64,000 bases of DNA. It comes from Caldilineaceae bacterium (GTDB lineage Bacteria > Chloroflexota > Anaerolineae > Caldilineales > Caldilineaceae). This document shows, in pieces, positions 43,868 through 52,994 of this stretch; positions within the stretch are counted from its first letter, which is position 1, and each line of letters starts with the position of its first letter. The translations under genes were made by a program, and so were the position numbers. The notes beneath the pieces were generated by a model that searched no databases, was not told the DNA's origin, and saw only the letters and a program-made list of their open reading frames with translations. The stretch spans positions 1 through 64,000 of the forward strand of contig JAHBVH010000025.1 in the NCBI GenBank assembly GCA_019637645.1, written 5' to 3'.

Positions 43868-44365
43868 TTATTGGCCGAGGGATTGGATGTAGGCATAGAG
43901 CGCTTCCATGCCACTAGGGCTGACAGCAGAACGGCCAAAAATATGTGTGTTGCCCAAGCCGCCCCCTGTGCGCAAGACACTATCAAATTCTTGTAGCGAT
44001 AAAGCCGTCCCCGCAATAGCACTAGCCTTGTCGGCAACGCCTTCTCCTTGGGCCCCATGACAGTCACCACACTTATTCTTGGTGTAAGCAGCTTCGCCAC
44101 GCGATAGATCCGGGGCCGGGACGGCAGCGCTCGCGGTAGTCACAGCAGTCGTTTGGGTGAGCGTCACGGTTTGGGTTAAGCCACTCTGCTCACCGACAGC
44201 CACAAAATTGCCCGACGGCATCGTCGGTACGGCCGCCAAAGTTGCTACGGCGGCCGTATTTGATGCATTGCCAGAACCGCCGCCACAAGCAGCAACGATA
44301 AGGAGAAGAGCGGAGAGCGCAACTATTAGCCAAAGACGGTGAAAATGAGGGTTGTAAGCTTGCAT
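43868..44365 (-). CDS. Lipoprotein c-type cytochrome
   Basis: A monohaem cytochrome of 165 residues acting outside the membrane. It starts with a lipoprotein signal ending IVAACGGG (lipobox Cys about residue 27), then a Thr/Ala-rich linker of about 60 residues. The cytochrome domain carries the haem site CGDCH (about residue 98) and a probable Met ligand in SPSGMEAL. The class I fold (cytochrome c6/cbb3 subunit-like) is complete: GEAAYTKNKC at the start and YAYIQSLGQ at the end. No oxidase genes are adjacent, so its partner is unknown. Confidence 0.88.
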   Translation of the reverse strand: MQAYNPHFHRLWLIVALSALLLIVAACGGGSGNASNTAAVATLAAVPTMPSGNFVAVGEQSGLTQTVTLTQTTAVTTASAAVPAPDLSRGEAAYTKNKCGDCHGAQGEGVADKASAIAGTALSLQEFDSVLRTGGGLGNTHIFGRSAVSPSGMEALYAYIQSLGQ

Positions 44366-44534
44366 GGATCTTTTTGACTCCAGTTTCGATATGCGTAGCG
44401 AGACGCTGGGTTATTGCTTTCGATGCTTAGCTATCGTTGGTAAGGTGGTATAGCCGCAGGACAAGCTACCGTTACATAGAAAACAAAGTTGAGTGGACTG
44501 ATTACCTTTAGGCGCTACGCAACTAGGTAACTTG

Positions 44535-44567
44535 AGGCTTGACAGGTTTTGCAAACCTGTCAAGCCT
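44535..44567. repeat. Intergenic palindrome, perfect 15-bp arms
   Basis: AGGCTTGACAGGTTT, TGC, then the exact complement, 138 bases after the dppC stop. TGACAGGTTT family. Confidence 0.75.
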
Positions 44568-44704
44568 GGCCCAAGTGCGTAATGCCTAACCTTGTAGGGA
44601 GCAATCATATCAACTAGCTCTTCACGCGGTTGCCTTAGTGACAATTCTTCTACCCTCTTTTCACGGATGTCATTCGGTGGCGGCGAAGAACGCGAAACAG
44701 CTTA

Positions 44705-45631
44705 TCACTCGATCAACTTCGGATCTAAGGCATCGCGCAAACCGTCGCCCACAAAAGAGAAGCCCAACATCGCCAATGCAATCGCCAGCGTGGGGAACAA
44801 GGCCAAATGCCAATACACCCGCACATAGGCACCACTAATACCCACCATTTTGCCCCAACTAGCCGTGGGATCGTTGATCCCCAACCCCAGAAAGCTTAGC
44901 CCTGCTTCACCAAACATGGCACCGGGAATGCCAAAGCTGACAGCAACCAGCACGGGTGACAGAATGTTGGGTAACAGATGCCGAAAAATAATATCCGTCT
45001 GACGCGCACCTAAGGAACGGGCAGCCTCGACATATTCCTTTTCGCGCAGCGACAAAATTTGGCCGCGCACCAAACGCGCCATTCCCACCCAACTGGTGAT
45101 ACTAAGCGCTAAAATGACTTTCCAAAAGCCACCCCCTAACACCGAGACAATGAGAATGGCAAAGAGTAGGCCAGGGAAAGCTGTTAAGATCTCGACGACT
45201 CGCGTCACAATAAAGTCCACTTTACCACCGAAGTAGCCCGCCGCGGCACCAATCGGCAAGCCGATGATCACAGCAATCGTCGATAGAATCAGGCCGACTG
45301 CCATGGAAGTCCGTGCCCCGTAGATCAGGCGGCTGAGATAATCACGGCCCGTGGGATCTGTGCCCAGCAAGTAATTAGGATGGACAAAGGGCAACTGAGG
45401 ATGCCGAACCGTAAAATCGACTTCGGCATAGTTATAGGGAGCAAGCAGATCGGCAAAGATCGCTAAAAAGAGTAAGAAAAGAACGATCACAAAACCAAGC
45501 ACAGCCAGCCGATTGCGAAAAAAACGGCGCGTTGCATCTTGCCATAAGGTACGATGCTTCTGCATTCCTTTGGCGATCAATTTAGGATTGGTGTTGAGAG
45601 TCGTTGGTAGTTTTTGACTCGCTTCGGTCAT
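44705..45631 (-). CDS. dppC: Peptide/nickel ABC transporter permease (DppC-type)
   Basis: Inner-membrane permease of 308 residues. It has an N-terminal cytoplasmic segment, a first membrane helix (AVLGFVIVLFLLFLAIFADL), a periplasmic GTDPTGRDYLSRLIYGAR segment that is diagnostic for DppC/OppC, and further helices. The EAA loop that contacts the ATPase is EAARSLGARQTDIIFRHLLP. The start at 45631 has GAGGAA seven bases upstream and follows the dppB stop by one base. The ATPase subunits are not in the window. Confidence 0.9.
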   Translation of the reverse strand: MTEASQKLPTTLNTNPKLIAKGMQKHRTLWQDATRRFFRNRLAVLGFVIVLFLLFLAIFADLLAPYNYAEVDFTVRHPQLPFVHPNYLLGTDPTGRDYLSRLIYGARTSMAVGLILSTIAVIIGLPIGAAAGYFGGKVDFIVTRVVEILTAFPGLLFAILIVSVLGGGFWKVILALSITSWVGMARLVRGQILSLREKEYVEAARSLGARQTDIIFRHLLPNILSPVLVAVSFGIPGAMFGEAGLSFLGLGINDPTASWGKMVGISGAYVRVYWHLALFPTLAIALAMLGFSFVGDGLRDALDPKLIE

Positions 45632-45632
45632 G

Positions 45633-46610
45633 TCAACTTCCTCTGCCACCAAGGCGAATGCGCGGATCAATCCAGGTATACACAATATCGGTCATAAGAT
45701 AGATAAATCCCCAAAGGCCAGCAATCAGAAAAGAGATTGCCATGATCATTGGATAGTCACGATTAAAGGCGCTGGTTACAAAATATTTACCCAACCCATT
45801 AATGGCAAAGGTCGATTCAATGAAAATACTGCCAGTCATGATATCGGGAATCATCGGTCCGGCAATTGTCACCAAAGGAATCAGGGCATTGCGCAAGACA
45901 TGCCGTGTCATCATCACCCGTTCGCCTAACCCCTTGGCCCGTGCTGTCCGCACATAATCAGAGCGGATCGTGTCGATGACGCTAGCCCGCGTAAAGCGAG
46001 CAACAACAGCGACAGGAGCAAGCGCATAGGCAATCACCGGCAGAATCCAATCAGTACAAAAATAGCCAGTAGACCACTCGGCAGCCTTGATCAGACAGGC
46101 CGAATCTCCCCAGCCGCGCATGGGTAGCCAGTCCAACCGAACGGCAAAGGTAAGCAAAAGCATAAACGCCAGGACAAAGTTGGGCATGGTGATCCCCAAC
46201 ATGGCAAAAAAGGTCAAGGCATTGTCGAGCCAAGAGTTTTGATTATAGGCGGCAACCAATCCTAGCGTGATCCCAAGGCCAAAGACCAAGGTTAAGGTCA
46301 TTAACCCCACCTGTGCGGTGATCGGCCATTTCTCGGCAATCAGTTTTGTCACCGTCGAAGTGGGCTGTTGATAAGGGATGCCAAAATCGAAACGGATGAC
46401 GTGAGACATATAATTAAGATATTGCTGCCAAAGCGGCTTGTCCAACCCATACTTACGCAAAATATTGGCCTTCGCAGCCGGTGGCAGAGGCTGTTTATCT
46501 TCGTCAAACGGGCCACCAGGGACAGCATGCATGATCGAAAAATTGATAATCGAAACGGCGAAGAGGACAAAGAGTAACGAGGCAAGTCGACCTAAAATAT
46601 AGCGTATCAT
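45633..46610 (-). CDS. dppB: Peptide/nickel ABC transporter permease (DppB-type)
   Basis: Permease of 325 residues: an N-terminal helix (RLASLLFVLFAVSIINFSI) followed by the family segment HAVPGGPFDED, and five more helices. The EAA loop is RTARAKGLGERVMMTRHVLRNA. It forms a heterodimer with the dppC product, whose gene follows immediately. Upstream in the operon is the binding protein, separated by a 330-bp gap that holds a strong hairpin. Confidence 0.9.
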   Translation of the reverse strand: MIRYILGRLASLLFVLFAVSIINFSIMHAVPGGPFDEDKQPLPPAAKANILRKYGLDKPLWQQYLNYMSHVIRFDFGIPYQQPTSTVTKLIAEKWPITAQVGLMTLTLVFGLGITLGLVAAYNQNSWLDNALTFFAMLGITMPNFVLAFMLLLTFAVRLDWLPMRGWGDSACLIKAAEWSTGYFCTDWILPVIAYALAPVAVVARFTRASVIDTIRSDYVRTARAKGLGERVMMTRHVLRNALIPLVTIAGPMIPDIMTGSIFIESTFAINGLGKYFVTSAFNRDYPMIMAISFLIAGLWGFIYLMTDIVYTWIDPRIRLGGRGS

Positions 46611-46940
46611 AAAATTATCATATTACCCAGCGTAAAGCACTCCAGCAATCACGGTGATGATGGGCGAATTGGCTGTGGCTCCTGTTATTGAGCTCTAGGT
46701 AAGTCAGTCATCTATATAGACAGGCACACGAGCAAAATACCTGTTTACTGGATTTCTTGTCTACCTATCCAATACTAACCATAAAATAAACAGAGAAGGT
46801 GAAATCACTGCAATCTATGATTCGTACAGGTGAGCGAAAAGCACCAATTTTCTACAATCCAGCTTTGCGGCTCATTCGCATAAACAAACTGACAAGCTGA
46901 GCAGGGGGTAATGTCTGTCAGCTTGTCAGTTTGTCAACCC
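46611..46940. other. dppA-dppB gap with hairpin
   Basis: Apart from the inverted repeat at 46886-46932 this 330-bp AT-rich gap shows no gene or promoter that I recognise. Confidence 0.5.
46886..46932 (-). terminator. Hairpin after dppA
   Basis: Perfect 15-bp arms (AAACTGACAAGCTGA and complement) with a 17-base loop, nine bases after the dppA stop. Probably weakens read-through or protects the dppA mRNA end, so that binding protein exceeds permease, as is common in such operons. Confidence 0.6.
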
Positions 46941-48764
46941 TTAGTGTTGCGCAATATAAATATTGCTACCCGCCGAATCATTCCCCCAGTGCGGCCCGAT
47001 AATGCCGATGGAATCTGGTTCGCGGATGGAATCACCTTGGATATATGGTTGGTAGAGGGTACCTTGCCAGCGGTGGAAGAGGAAAATACCACCGACATCT
47101 TCAACCAAAATCTTTTCTGCATCACGGAACAATTGGTCACGCAAGGCAGGATCACTAGTGAGAGGGGTTGCCTCTTTGACTAGCCGATCAAACTCTGGAT
47201 TGCTCCAGGAATGGCGACTGCCAGTAACCCAAAGACCATCTAGCATATTAGCCGGATCGAGATAGTCCATCCCATAGGAAATGGCACCAAAGGTCAGTTG
47301 GGTCGGCTTTGCATTGAGTGCATCCATATAGACTTTGTAGTCTTTGTTGGAAACCTCAAGCGGAATATTCAAACACTGGGTGATCGAAGCGGCCACGGCT
47401 TGGAAAACGGCCTGCAAAGCCGGGCTTTCATTGCGCAGCCAAAGTTCCAGCGATGGGAAACCCGCGCCGTCAGCATAACCAGCGGTTGCGAGATGCTCTT
47501 TGGCAAGTTCACAATTAAATTCTTGATACTGATTGAGCTCGCCCTTGGTGGAAGAGGAGGGGAAGCCAGGCATTAACATACCATAGGCGGCCATCGCCTT
47601 CACTTCACCATAGACATTTTTCACAATGGCTTCGCGATCAATCGCATGGGCAAAGGCTTTGCGAACATCCAGATTGTCAAAAGGCGGGTTGAAGGTATCA
47701 AAGAGCAGGTAGTCGGTGCGGAAATCACCAAAGTGGCGTAGGTAGTTTTCGCTAAGAACCGGATCTTGCAAGACTAGTTCCAGGTCGGCTGGGCTTAACG
47801 ATTCATAACCAACGGAATCGATATCGCCATTTTGGAAAGCAGCAAATTCTGTACCGGGATCCATATAGATGGCAACCAACCGGTATAAGCGCGGGGGGCG
47901 ATAGCCTTTATAGGTTGGATTGGCCACAACAGTGATCGTCTTGCCGGGCTCGAAGGTCTCTAGAATAAACGGCCCCGAAGAGACGTGCGTGGCAGGATCG
48001 CTGTTGTATAAAGGACCATGCTCTTCCAACGCCTTTTTCTGCAGCGTCCACCCGAACTTCATCATACCGGGCATGGGCGGGAAGGGTTTTTGGGTCGTAA
48101 TCTGGAAGGTCAAGTCATCGGCGGCAGCGACACCCAGCTCTTCTTTGGGCAATTCACCGGCAATGACCTCTTCCCAATTCTGGATCACGCCGTTGTAGAA
48201 CCAAGCAAAATCCCACGCGTGTTCCGGCTCGGCCAAGTATTGGAAAGTGGCAACATAGTCATGAGCCGTCAAAGGCGTACCATCGGACCAAACCTGGCCA
48301 GGACGCAAATGGAAGCTCCAAGTCAAGCCATCTTCCGAAACTTCCCAGCTTTCTGCGGCGGCTGGCACAACATTGAAATCCTTATCCAACTCCGTCAACG
48401 GATCGCTGAAGTTATCGCTCAAGCAGTACCGCTGATAGACCGACACCTGGAAGTCAAAGGTGATCTGGTTAGCCGTTGTGCTACAAGCACTGTTCGACAC
48501 CTGCTCAGCATACGGGACAGCATCATCTGGTAGCGTTTCGCCATAGATCGTTACCATGGGATCAGCTACTTCTTCCGCGGGGGCCTCGGTTGCTGCCGCG
48601 GCTGGCGCTTCGGCGGCGGGGGCCTCGGTTGCTGCCGCGGCGGGTGCTTCTGGTGCTGGAGCAGCGGGCGCTGGGCAGGCGCTGAGCAGCAGCGCAATGA
48701 CCAACAGCAAGGGCGCCCAATGCAAGGTAGCACGAGAGCGCTGATAAATTCGGGATGTACGCAA
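46941..48764 (-). CDS. dppA: Peptide ABC transporter substrate-binding lipoprotein (SBP_bac_5)
   Basis: Extracellular binding protein of 607 residues. The lipoprotein signal has LLSACPAP (lipobox Cys about residue 30), followed by an Ala/Glu/Pro low-complexity linker with two near-identical APAAAATEAPA stretches, and then a family-5 solute-binding domain (SWEVSEDGLTWSFHLRPGQ, DGTPLTAHDYVATFQYL). The start is TTG, set by GAGGAGG six bases upstream. First gene of the operon with dppB and dppC. Substrate probably a peptide or similar compound; not determinable. Confidence 0.9.
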   Translation of the reverse strand: MRTSRIYQRSRATLHWAPLLLVIALLLSACPAPAAPAPEAPAAAATEAPAAEAPAAAATEAPAEEVADPMVTIYGETLPDDAVPYAEQVSNSACSTTANQITFDFQVSVYQRYCLSDNFSDPLTELDKDFNVVPAAAESWEVSEDGLTWSFHLRPGQVWSDGTPLTAHDYVATFQYLAEPEHAWDFAWFYNGVIQNWEEVIAGELPKEELGVAAADDLTFQITTQKPFPPMPGMMKFGWTLQKKALEEHGPLYNSDPATHVSSGPFILETFEPGKTITVVANPTYKGYRPPRLYRLVAIYMDPGTEFAAFQNGDIDSVGYESLSPADLELVLQDPVLSENYLRHFGDFRTDYLLFDTFNPPFDNLDVRKAFAHAIDREAIVKNVYGEVKAMAAYGMLMPGFPSSSTKGELNQYQEFNCELAKEHLATAGYADGAGFPSLELWLRNESPALQAVFQAVAASITQCLNIPLEVSNKDYKVYMDALNAKPTQLTFGAISYGMDYLDPANMLDGLWVTGSRHSWSNPEFDRLVKEATPLTSDPALRDQLFRDAEKILVEDVGGIFLFHRWQGTLYQPYIQGDSIREPDSIGIIGPHWGNDSAGSNIYIAQH

Positions 48765-49123
48765 AGTATCCTCCTCAACTATAGATAAGTGAATTGAAGC
48801 AAAGATCTATCTTCCTATACCTGCAGGCTATGGAGAAAAAGCTGATAGAGCAATAAGGCAAGAAAATTTAGATCCCAATACCTAGGTAGGTTATGTGGAG
48901 AGGGAACCCCCGCAGTCGTGCATGGGGGTCAAATTCCTAGAAAAGCATTGTAGCTAATTTTTTAAAAGTCCGCAAACTACACTTTTGCCATTTGTGACTA
49001 CTGGCACAAGATCGAGCCGCCCATTTCAGCCGAAGCCAACGTTGTGGTTTGCACGGCCACTTTGTTTGCACGTTGCAGCAGGTGTCCGCACCGCCCTGGC
49101 CTACAGGGCTACCGAACAACGCA

Positions 49124-49253
49124 AGCGAGAGCCCGCTTATGAAGGTTAGGAAATTAAAGCGGTAGACCTCACTAGGGCGCTTTAGCGCAGCTTGACCTAG
49201 TAGGTGCTGATTTACCGAATTTAATGGTTAATCTTCATAAGCGGGCTTTCGCT
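49124..49253. repeat. 130-bp imperfect inverted repeat (MITE-like or structured RNA)
   Basis: Terminal arms of 21 bases (AGCGAGAGCCCGCTTATGAAG and its complement, one mismatch) extend to about 36 bases with lower similarity. Inside, CGGTA/TACCG and CCTCACTAGG/CCTAGTAGG pair again, and GCGCTTTAGCGC is a local palindrome, so the whole unit folds as one long hairpin. It contains no gene. The surrounding gap 48765-49347 shows nothing else recognisable. Confidence 0.65.
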
Positions 49254-49347
49254 CGGTGGCTTTTCGGGGGCCTGCTGGGCAAGGGCGGCTAGACAAAACC
49301 CGTCATCAACAGTGTGATTAATTACCCGCTGCTCGAGCAAGGCAGCT

Positions 49348-51051
49348 TTAAAATAGACCAGGCTGGATCCACGCTTCGTCTTCTGGTTGTTCGGTTTCTG
49401 CCGTGGGTTTTGTGTTCTCTAAATCTGGCACAATGCCGATCTTCTCTTCCAGCCACTCGATCTGACGCAGCAACTCGTCGGGGCTGCATTGGTTCACCGG
49501 CTTGCCAAAGCGTTGGAGGAGTGCCGCGTTGACCAAGCGGATCGTCTCGCCGTTGACTTGGCCGTGCTGCTTGCCCGCATATTGGCTCACCAAGCCCTGC
49601 CGCCGCCGCCGCAGTTGTTCGCGCTTCTCTTTGTCGGTAATCAGCTCTGGTTCAGCGTCGTCAACCAATGGTGCGGGAGCATCGGCTTCGTCCAAGCTCG
49701 CGGAATAGCCATTATGCCCAAAGCCGATGCCGGTGATGCTTTCTAGGCTAATTCCTTGGTAATAGAGGCGTGGCCCTTCGCTTGGGGCAAAGGCCGAATT
49801 GCCACTGGCCGCACCATCGACCTCCTCGATCAGCTTGATGGCACGGCTAGCTTCGACCCGCTTGTCGGCAATGTATTTACGCATGGCGCGATCATTAATG
49901 CCAAAGATCCAAGCAGTCTGCTCTTCTTTCGGACGATTGGGCACCATGCGTCCCGCACGCATGGTAAATTGATCAAGCCAGTTAAATTCCCGAATGCCAT
50001 TCAAAACCGCGGCCACCGCAATGGGCTTGTGATCATACCCCACATGGGCCATGCCGACGGTGACCAACATATCCCAACTGCCATTCTTAAAGAGACGGAG
50101 GTTATCGTGGGCGTTGCTATCATCGGAGACCGCCAGCAGGCAGCGCGCGCCTAACGACTGGAGATAGGCCAAGACTTGGCGAGCATGTTCCTGGTTGGCA
50201 CAGCCAACAATCCCGCAGTAGCGCGGCCAGATCTCTTGGAGTTCTTTGACCTTTTCCAAAGCGTGGCGGGCGGCCAATTCCCAAAATTGCGGATCGGTAG
50301 CGACTTTGGTCAACTGCTGCGCCGTGTAGCGCAATTCCACTTCTTCGGTGGCATAGCGGGCGCGACCATGCTCTTGGCGACGGCGCGTTTGGTAGAGCTT
50401 GCCGTCAAATAAATTGGCGTCAAAGGGGCGGAGAAAGCCTTGAGCCACACCATCGCCATAGGTCAACTCGACATCCGCCTGAATGCGCCCTTGGTCATTA
50501 TACGCGGCAAAGATGATCGGGTTGTCATCGGCGCGGTAGGGAGTGCCCGTCATCACCAACCGAAAGGCGGCATAGTCGGCCAACTGGCCCAGGATCTTGG
50601 CCGCTTGGGTGGTGTCGCCGCTGCCATAGAGCTTTTCCCCCAAATAATGCGCCTCATCACAAACAATTGCCAGCCGCCCTCGGTAGCGCCGGGCAAAGCG
50701 CTCATGGGCCACCGGATCGGCACAGAGGGACTGGTAGCTAGAGACATAGCCAAAACCACGCAAGCTGCTCAAGGCGGCATTTTCCCGGTGGACAATCACC
50801 CCCATGGCATTGGGCTGAAAGTGATTACGAACGGCTTTCCAGTCCAGTTCAAATTGGGAACAGAGTCCTAGGCGCGGCGTCAGAACCATGGCCGCATCGA
50901 TCTTTTGGGCTTTGTAGAGCGTATCGAGCACGGCTAAGGCTAAAATTGTTTTGCCGCCGCCGGGGGGGATGACGGCAGTCAATGTGCCACCAGGGGCTTT
51001 ACTCAACGCTGTCGCAATCGCCTGGTGTTGATGGTCACGTAACTGAAACAT
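49348..51051 (-). CDS. Superfamily 2 DEAD/DEAH-type helicase
   Basis: DNA or RNA translocase of 567 residues. Q-like start FQLRDHQHQAI, Walker A PPGGGKT, motif II VCDEAH, motif III MTGTPYRADD. The second RecA domain has CANQEHARQVLAYL, VGMAHVGYDHKP and motif VI QFTMRAGRMVPN. This arrangement resembles type III restriction or phage-type helicases (UvsW/ERCC3-like). The last 150 residues are charged with a helical end. ATG at 51051 follows the PIG-L stop by five bases, so the two are coupled. No methylase or nuclease partner is adjacent. Confidence 0.85.
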   Translation of the reverse strand: MFQLRDHQHQAIATALSKAPGGTLTAVIPPGGGKTILALAVLDTLYKAQKIDAAMVLTPRLGLCSQFELDWKAVRNHFQPNAMGVIVHRENAALSSLRGFGYVSSYQSLCADPVAHERFARRYRGRLAIVCDEAHYLGEKLYGSGDTTQAAKILGQLADYAAFRLVMTGTPYRADDNPIIFAAYNDQGRIQADVELTYGDGVAQGFLRPFDANLFDGKLYQTRRRQEHGRARYATEEVELRYTAQQLTKVATDPQFWELAARHALEKVKELQEIWPRYCGIVGCANQEHARQVLAYLQSLGARCLLAVSDDSNAHDNLRLFKNGSWDMLVTVGMAHVGYDHKPIAVAAVLNGIREFNWLDQFTMRAGRMVPNRPKEEQTAWIFGINDRAMRKYIADKRVEASRAIKLIEEVDGAASGNSAFAPSEGPRLYYQGISLESITGIGFGHNGYSASLDEADAPAPLVDDAEPELITDKEKREQLRRRRQGLVSQYAGKQHGQVNGETIRLVNAALLQRFGKPVNQCSPDELLRQIEWLEEKIGIVPDLENTKPTAETEQPEDEAWIQPGLF

Positions 51052-51056
51052 AGGGG

Positions 51057-51812
51057 TTAAACAGCGGGTTGGGATTGCGCTTTGGCCCACGCTTCGTCAG
51101 TTTGCAGGGTCAAAACGCGGAAGACTTCGGCATAGTCCATCTCTTTCCCAACACCGTTGCGCGCCGCAAATTGCCGAATCCGATCCTCCAGCCCTTCCAT
51201 GGCACCCACCTGGCTGGCATGGGCTTTGAGCGCCGCGATCTTCAAGTCAATCGTGCTGCTAATATCGACAAAGGTGTCGCCTTCGCCACGCGAGGAAACA
51301 TAGACCTTGCGCACCCGACAGGCAAAGAGCCCCTCTTCTTCTAACTCTTGAAAGAGGTTGGGCTGGCTACAGGCCGGGAAGATCGCGTCCATGGTAGCCT
51401 CGCCCACCGCGCGGTGATCCGGATGATTAATGCCCCCTAACGAGGTGTACATGACCATCGGGTCTAGGGCCACAACCACTTCGGGACGGAAGCGGCGGAT
51501 TTGGCGCACCAACTGCTTGCGCAGATCGAGTGTGTTGACGACCATGCCATCTGGCTCGCGCAGAAAGGTTACATCTTCGACGCCAACAGTCTTGGCGGCG
51601 TCGATGGTTTCTGCTTCGCGAATCTCGGTGGCGCGCGCCTTGGTCATGCCGGGTTCAGCAATGCCAACATCGCCACTGGTCACTAGGACATAGGCAACTT
51701 TTGCGCCACCCTTGACCCAACGGGCAATGGTGCCAACGGAGCCAAATTCAATATCATCGGGATGGGCGGCAATTGCCATCACGCGGCTAGGCGTATAGAT
51801 TCCATTACTCAC
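51057..51812 (-). CDS. PIG-L/LmbE family deacetylase
   Basis: Zinc-dependent N-acetylglucosamine-type deacetylase of 251 residues. The metal motif is AHPDDIEFG near residue 15, with the third His in NHPDHRAVGEA. GGAKVAYVLVTSGDVG and FLREPDGM are family segments. Related enzymes act in mycothiol, bacillithiol or GPI-like pathways; the substrate here is unknown. The start is GTG at 51812 because AAGGAG lies nine bases before it (the open frame's own first codon lies inside that site). Upstream is a duplicated dispersed repeat. Confidence 0.88.
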   Translation of the reverse strand: MSNGIYTPSRVMAIAAHPDDIEFGSVGTIARWVKGGAKVAYVLVTSGDVGIAEPGMTKARATEIREAETIDAAKTVGVEDVTFLREPDGMVVNTLDLRKQLVRQIRRFRPEVVVALDPMVMYTSLGGINHPDHRAVGEATMDAIFPACSQPNLFQELEEEGLFACRVRKVYVSSRGEGDTFVDISSTIDLKIAALKAHASQVGAMEGLEDRIRQFAARNGVGKEMDYAEVFRVLTLQTDEAWAKAQSQPAV

Positions 51813-51878
51813 GGCGTAAAGCTCCTTCAATTACTTGATATTCAAACAAGATTAGGCGTTACGTCAAAAGACGCTTGC

Positions 51879-51963
51879 ATCGGGTTGGCTCTGTGGTCTC
51901 CACAACCGCCAACGCTAGTTATTTGTCATCGGGTTGGCTCTGTGGTCTCCACAACCGCCAACG
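51879..51963. repeat. Two copies of the GCGGTTGTGG dispersed repeat
   Basis: Two identical 36-base copies at 51879-51914 and 51928-51963 (period 49) lie in the gap upstream of the PIG-L gene. On the minus strand each contains the 31-base unit found at 14165-14230 with three differences. Confidence 0.8.
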
Positions 51964-51978
51964 GGGGATAGCAGGTGG

Positions 51979-52872
51979 TCAACGGCGGTTGGCAATGGCT
52001 TCGGTGCGTGCGAGCAGGCGTTGAGCAAGGCGAATGACGGGCATATCGACCATCTTGCCGTCATAGGCAAAAGCCCCTGTTCCCGCGGCCTGGTGTTCGG
52101 CAAAGGCCGCCACAAGACGCCGCGCCGCTTCGACTTCCGCTTCGGTCGGCCCAAACAGACGATTGGCGATCTCGATCTGGCTGGGATGGATCACCGTCTT
52201 GCCAATGAACCCGAGGTTGCGCCCCTGAATACACTCGGCTTCTAAACCTTCTGGATCAGCCAAGCCGACAAAGACGAGGTCGATAGCCTGAAGCTGATAG
52301 GCCCCCGCCGCGGTGACTAGCGCGCTGCGCGCATAGAAAAGCTCGCTATTTTCCCGCGTGCGCACTGCCCCAATGGTGGCGGCGAAATCTTCGGCACCAA
52401 AGATAAGCGCGTCGAGCCGGGGGGTCGCTTGGCTAATTTCGCGCAGGTTCATGATGCCACGTGCGGTTTCTAGCATCGCCAGCAGGCGGATCTGGCCCAA
52501 AGGCCAACCGCGTAACTTCTCTTGCTCGTCGATAAAGTGGCTAACGGCCAAGAGATCGGCGGCACTCTCCACCTTGGGAATGACATAGCCAGCGGGCCGC
52601 GCCTCGATCGTCAGGGCAAGATCACTTTGCGCCAGCGGACCATTCACATCGTTGATGCGCACGAGCCGTTCGCGTGGGCCAAAATCCAGTTCGCGCAGGG
52701 CTTGGCGCACGGTGTGGCGGGCCGGCTCTTTTTGGGAGAGGGCAACCCCATCTTCCAGATCCAAGATCAAGGTATCGGCGGGGAGCGTGCTGGCTTTGGC
52801 GATCTTGCGCAGGCTGTCACCTGGTACATAGAGTAAAGAGCGGCGGGGCGAGCTCTGGTTTGGGTCGGTCAT
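51979..52872 (-). CDS. HpcH/HpaI aldolase, CitE-like acyl-CoA lyase
   Basis: A protein of 297 residues of the citrate lyase beta / malyl-CoA lyase family, a Mg-dependent TIM barrel that cleaves or forms C-C bonds in 3-hydroxy acyl-CoA compounds. Signatures: RRSLLYVPGDSLRKIAKA at the N-terminus, ILDLEDGVAL with the metal acidic residue, RINDVNGPLA with the catalytic Arg, GYVIPKVESA, and LIFGAEDFAATIG. The start at 52872 is preferred over an ATG six bases upstream because AGGGA is then well spaced. No citrate lyase alpha or gamma genes are adjacent, so it is a stand-alone CitE-like enzyme rather than part of citrate lyase. Confidence 0.87.
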   Translation of the reverse strand: MTDPNQSSPRRSLLYVPGDSLRKIAKASTLPADTLILDLEDGVALSQKEPARHTVRQALRELDFGPRERLVRINDVNGPLAQSDLALTIEARPAGYVIPKVESAADLLAVSHFIDEQEKLRGWPLGQIRLLAMLETARGIMNLREISQATPRLDALIFGAEDFAATIGAVRTRENSELFYARSALVTAAGAYQLQAIDLVFVGLADPEGLEAECIQGRNLGFIGKTVIHPSQIEIANRLFGPTEAEVEAARRLVAAFAEHQAAGTGAFAYDGKMVDMPVIRLAQRLLARTEAIANRR

Positions 52873-52937
52873 TGTCATTTCCCTGGCTGAACATACGGAT
52901 CATGGTCAACTGCTAACGTTGAAGTTGCTCATACCGA

Positions 52938-52970
52938 AGAGCTGACAGGTTTGGCAAACCTGTCAGCTCT
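52938..52970. repeat. Intergenic palindrome, perfect 15-bp arms
   Basis: AGAGCTGACAGGTTT, GGC, then the exact complement, 25 bases after the aminotransferase stop. TGACAGGTTT family. Confidence 0.8.
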
Positions 52971-52994
52971 ATCACCGCCACAGTCCACCAATGG

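Noticed and set aside
48556..48744. Alanine-rich plus-strand open frame at the dppA start
   Set aside because: It is the complement of the low-complexity Ala/Glu/Pro linker of the lipoprotein, not a gene.
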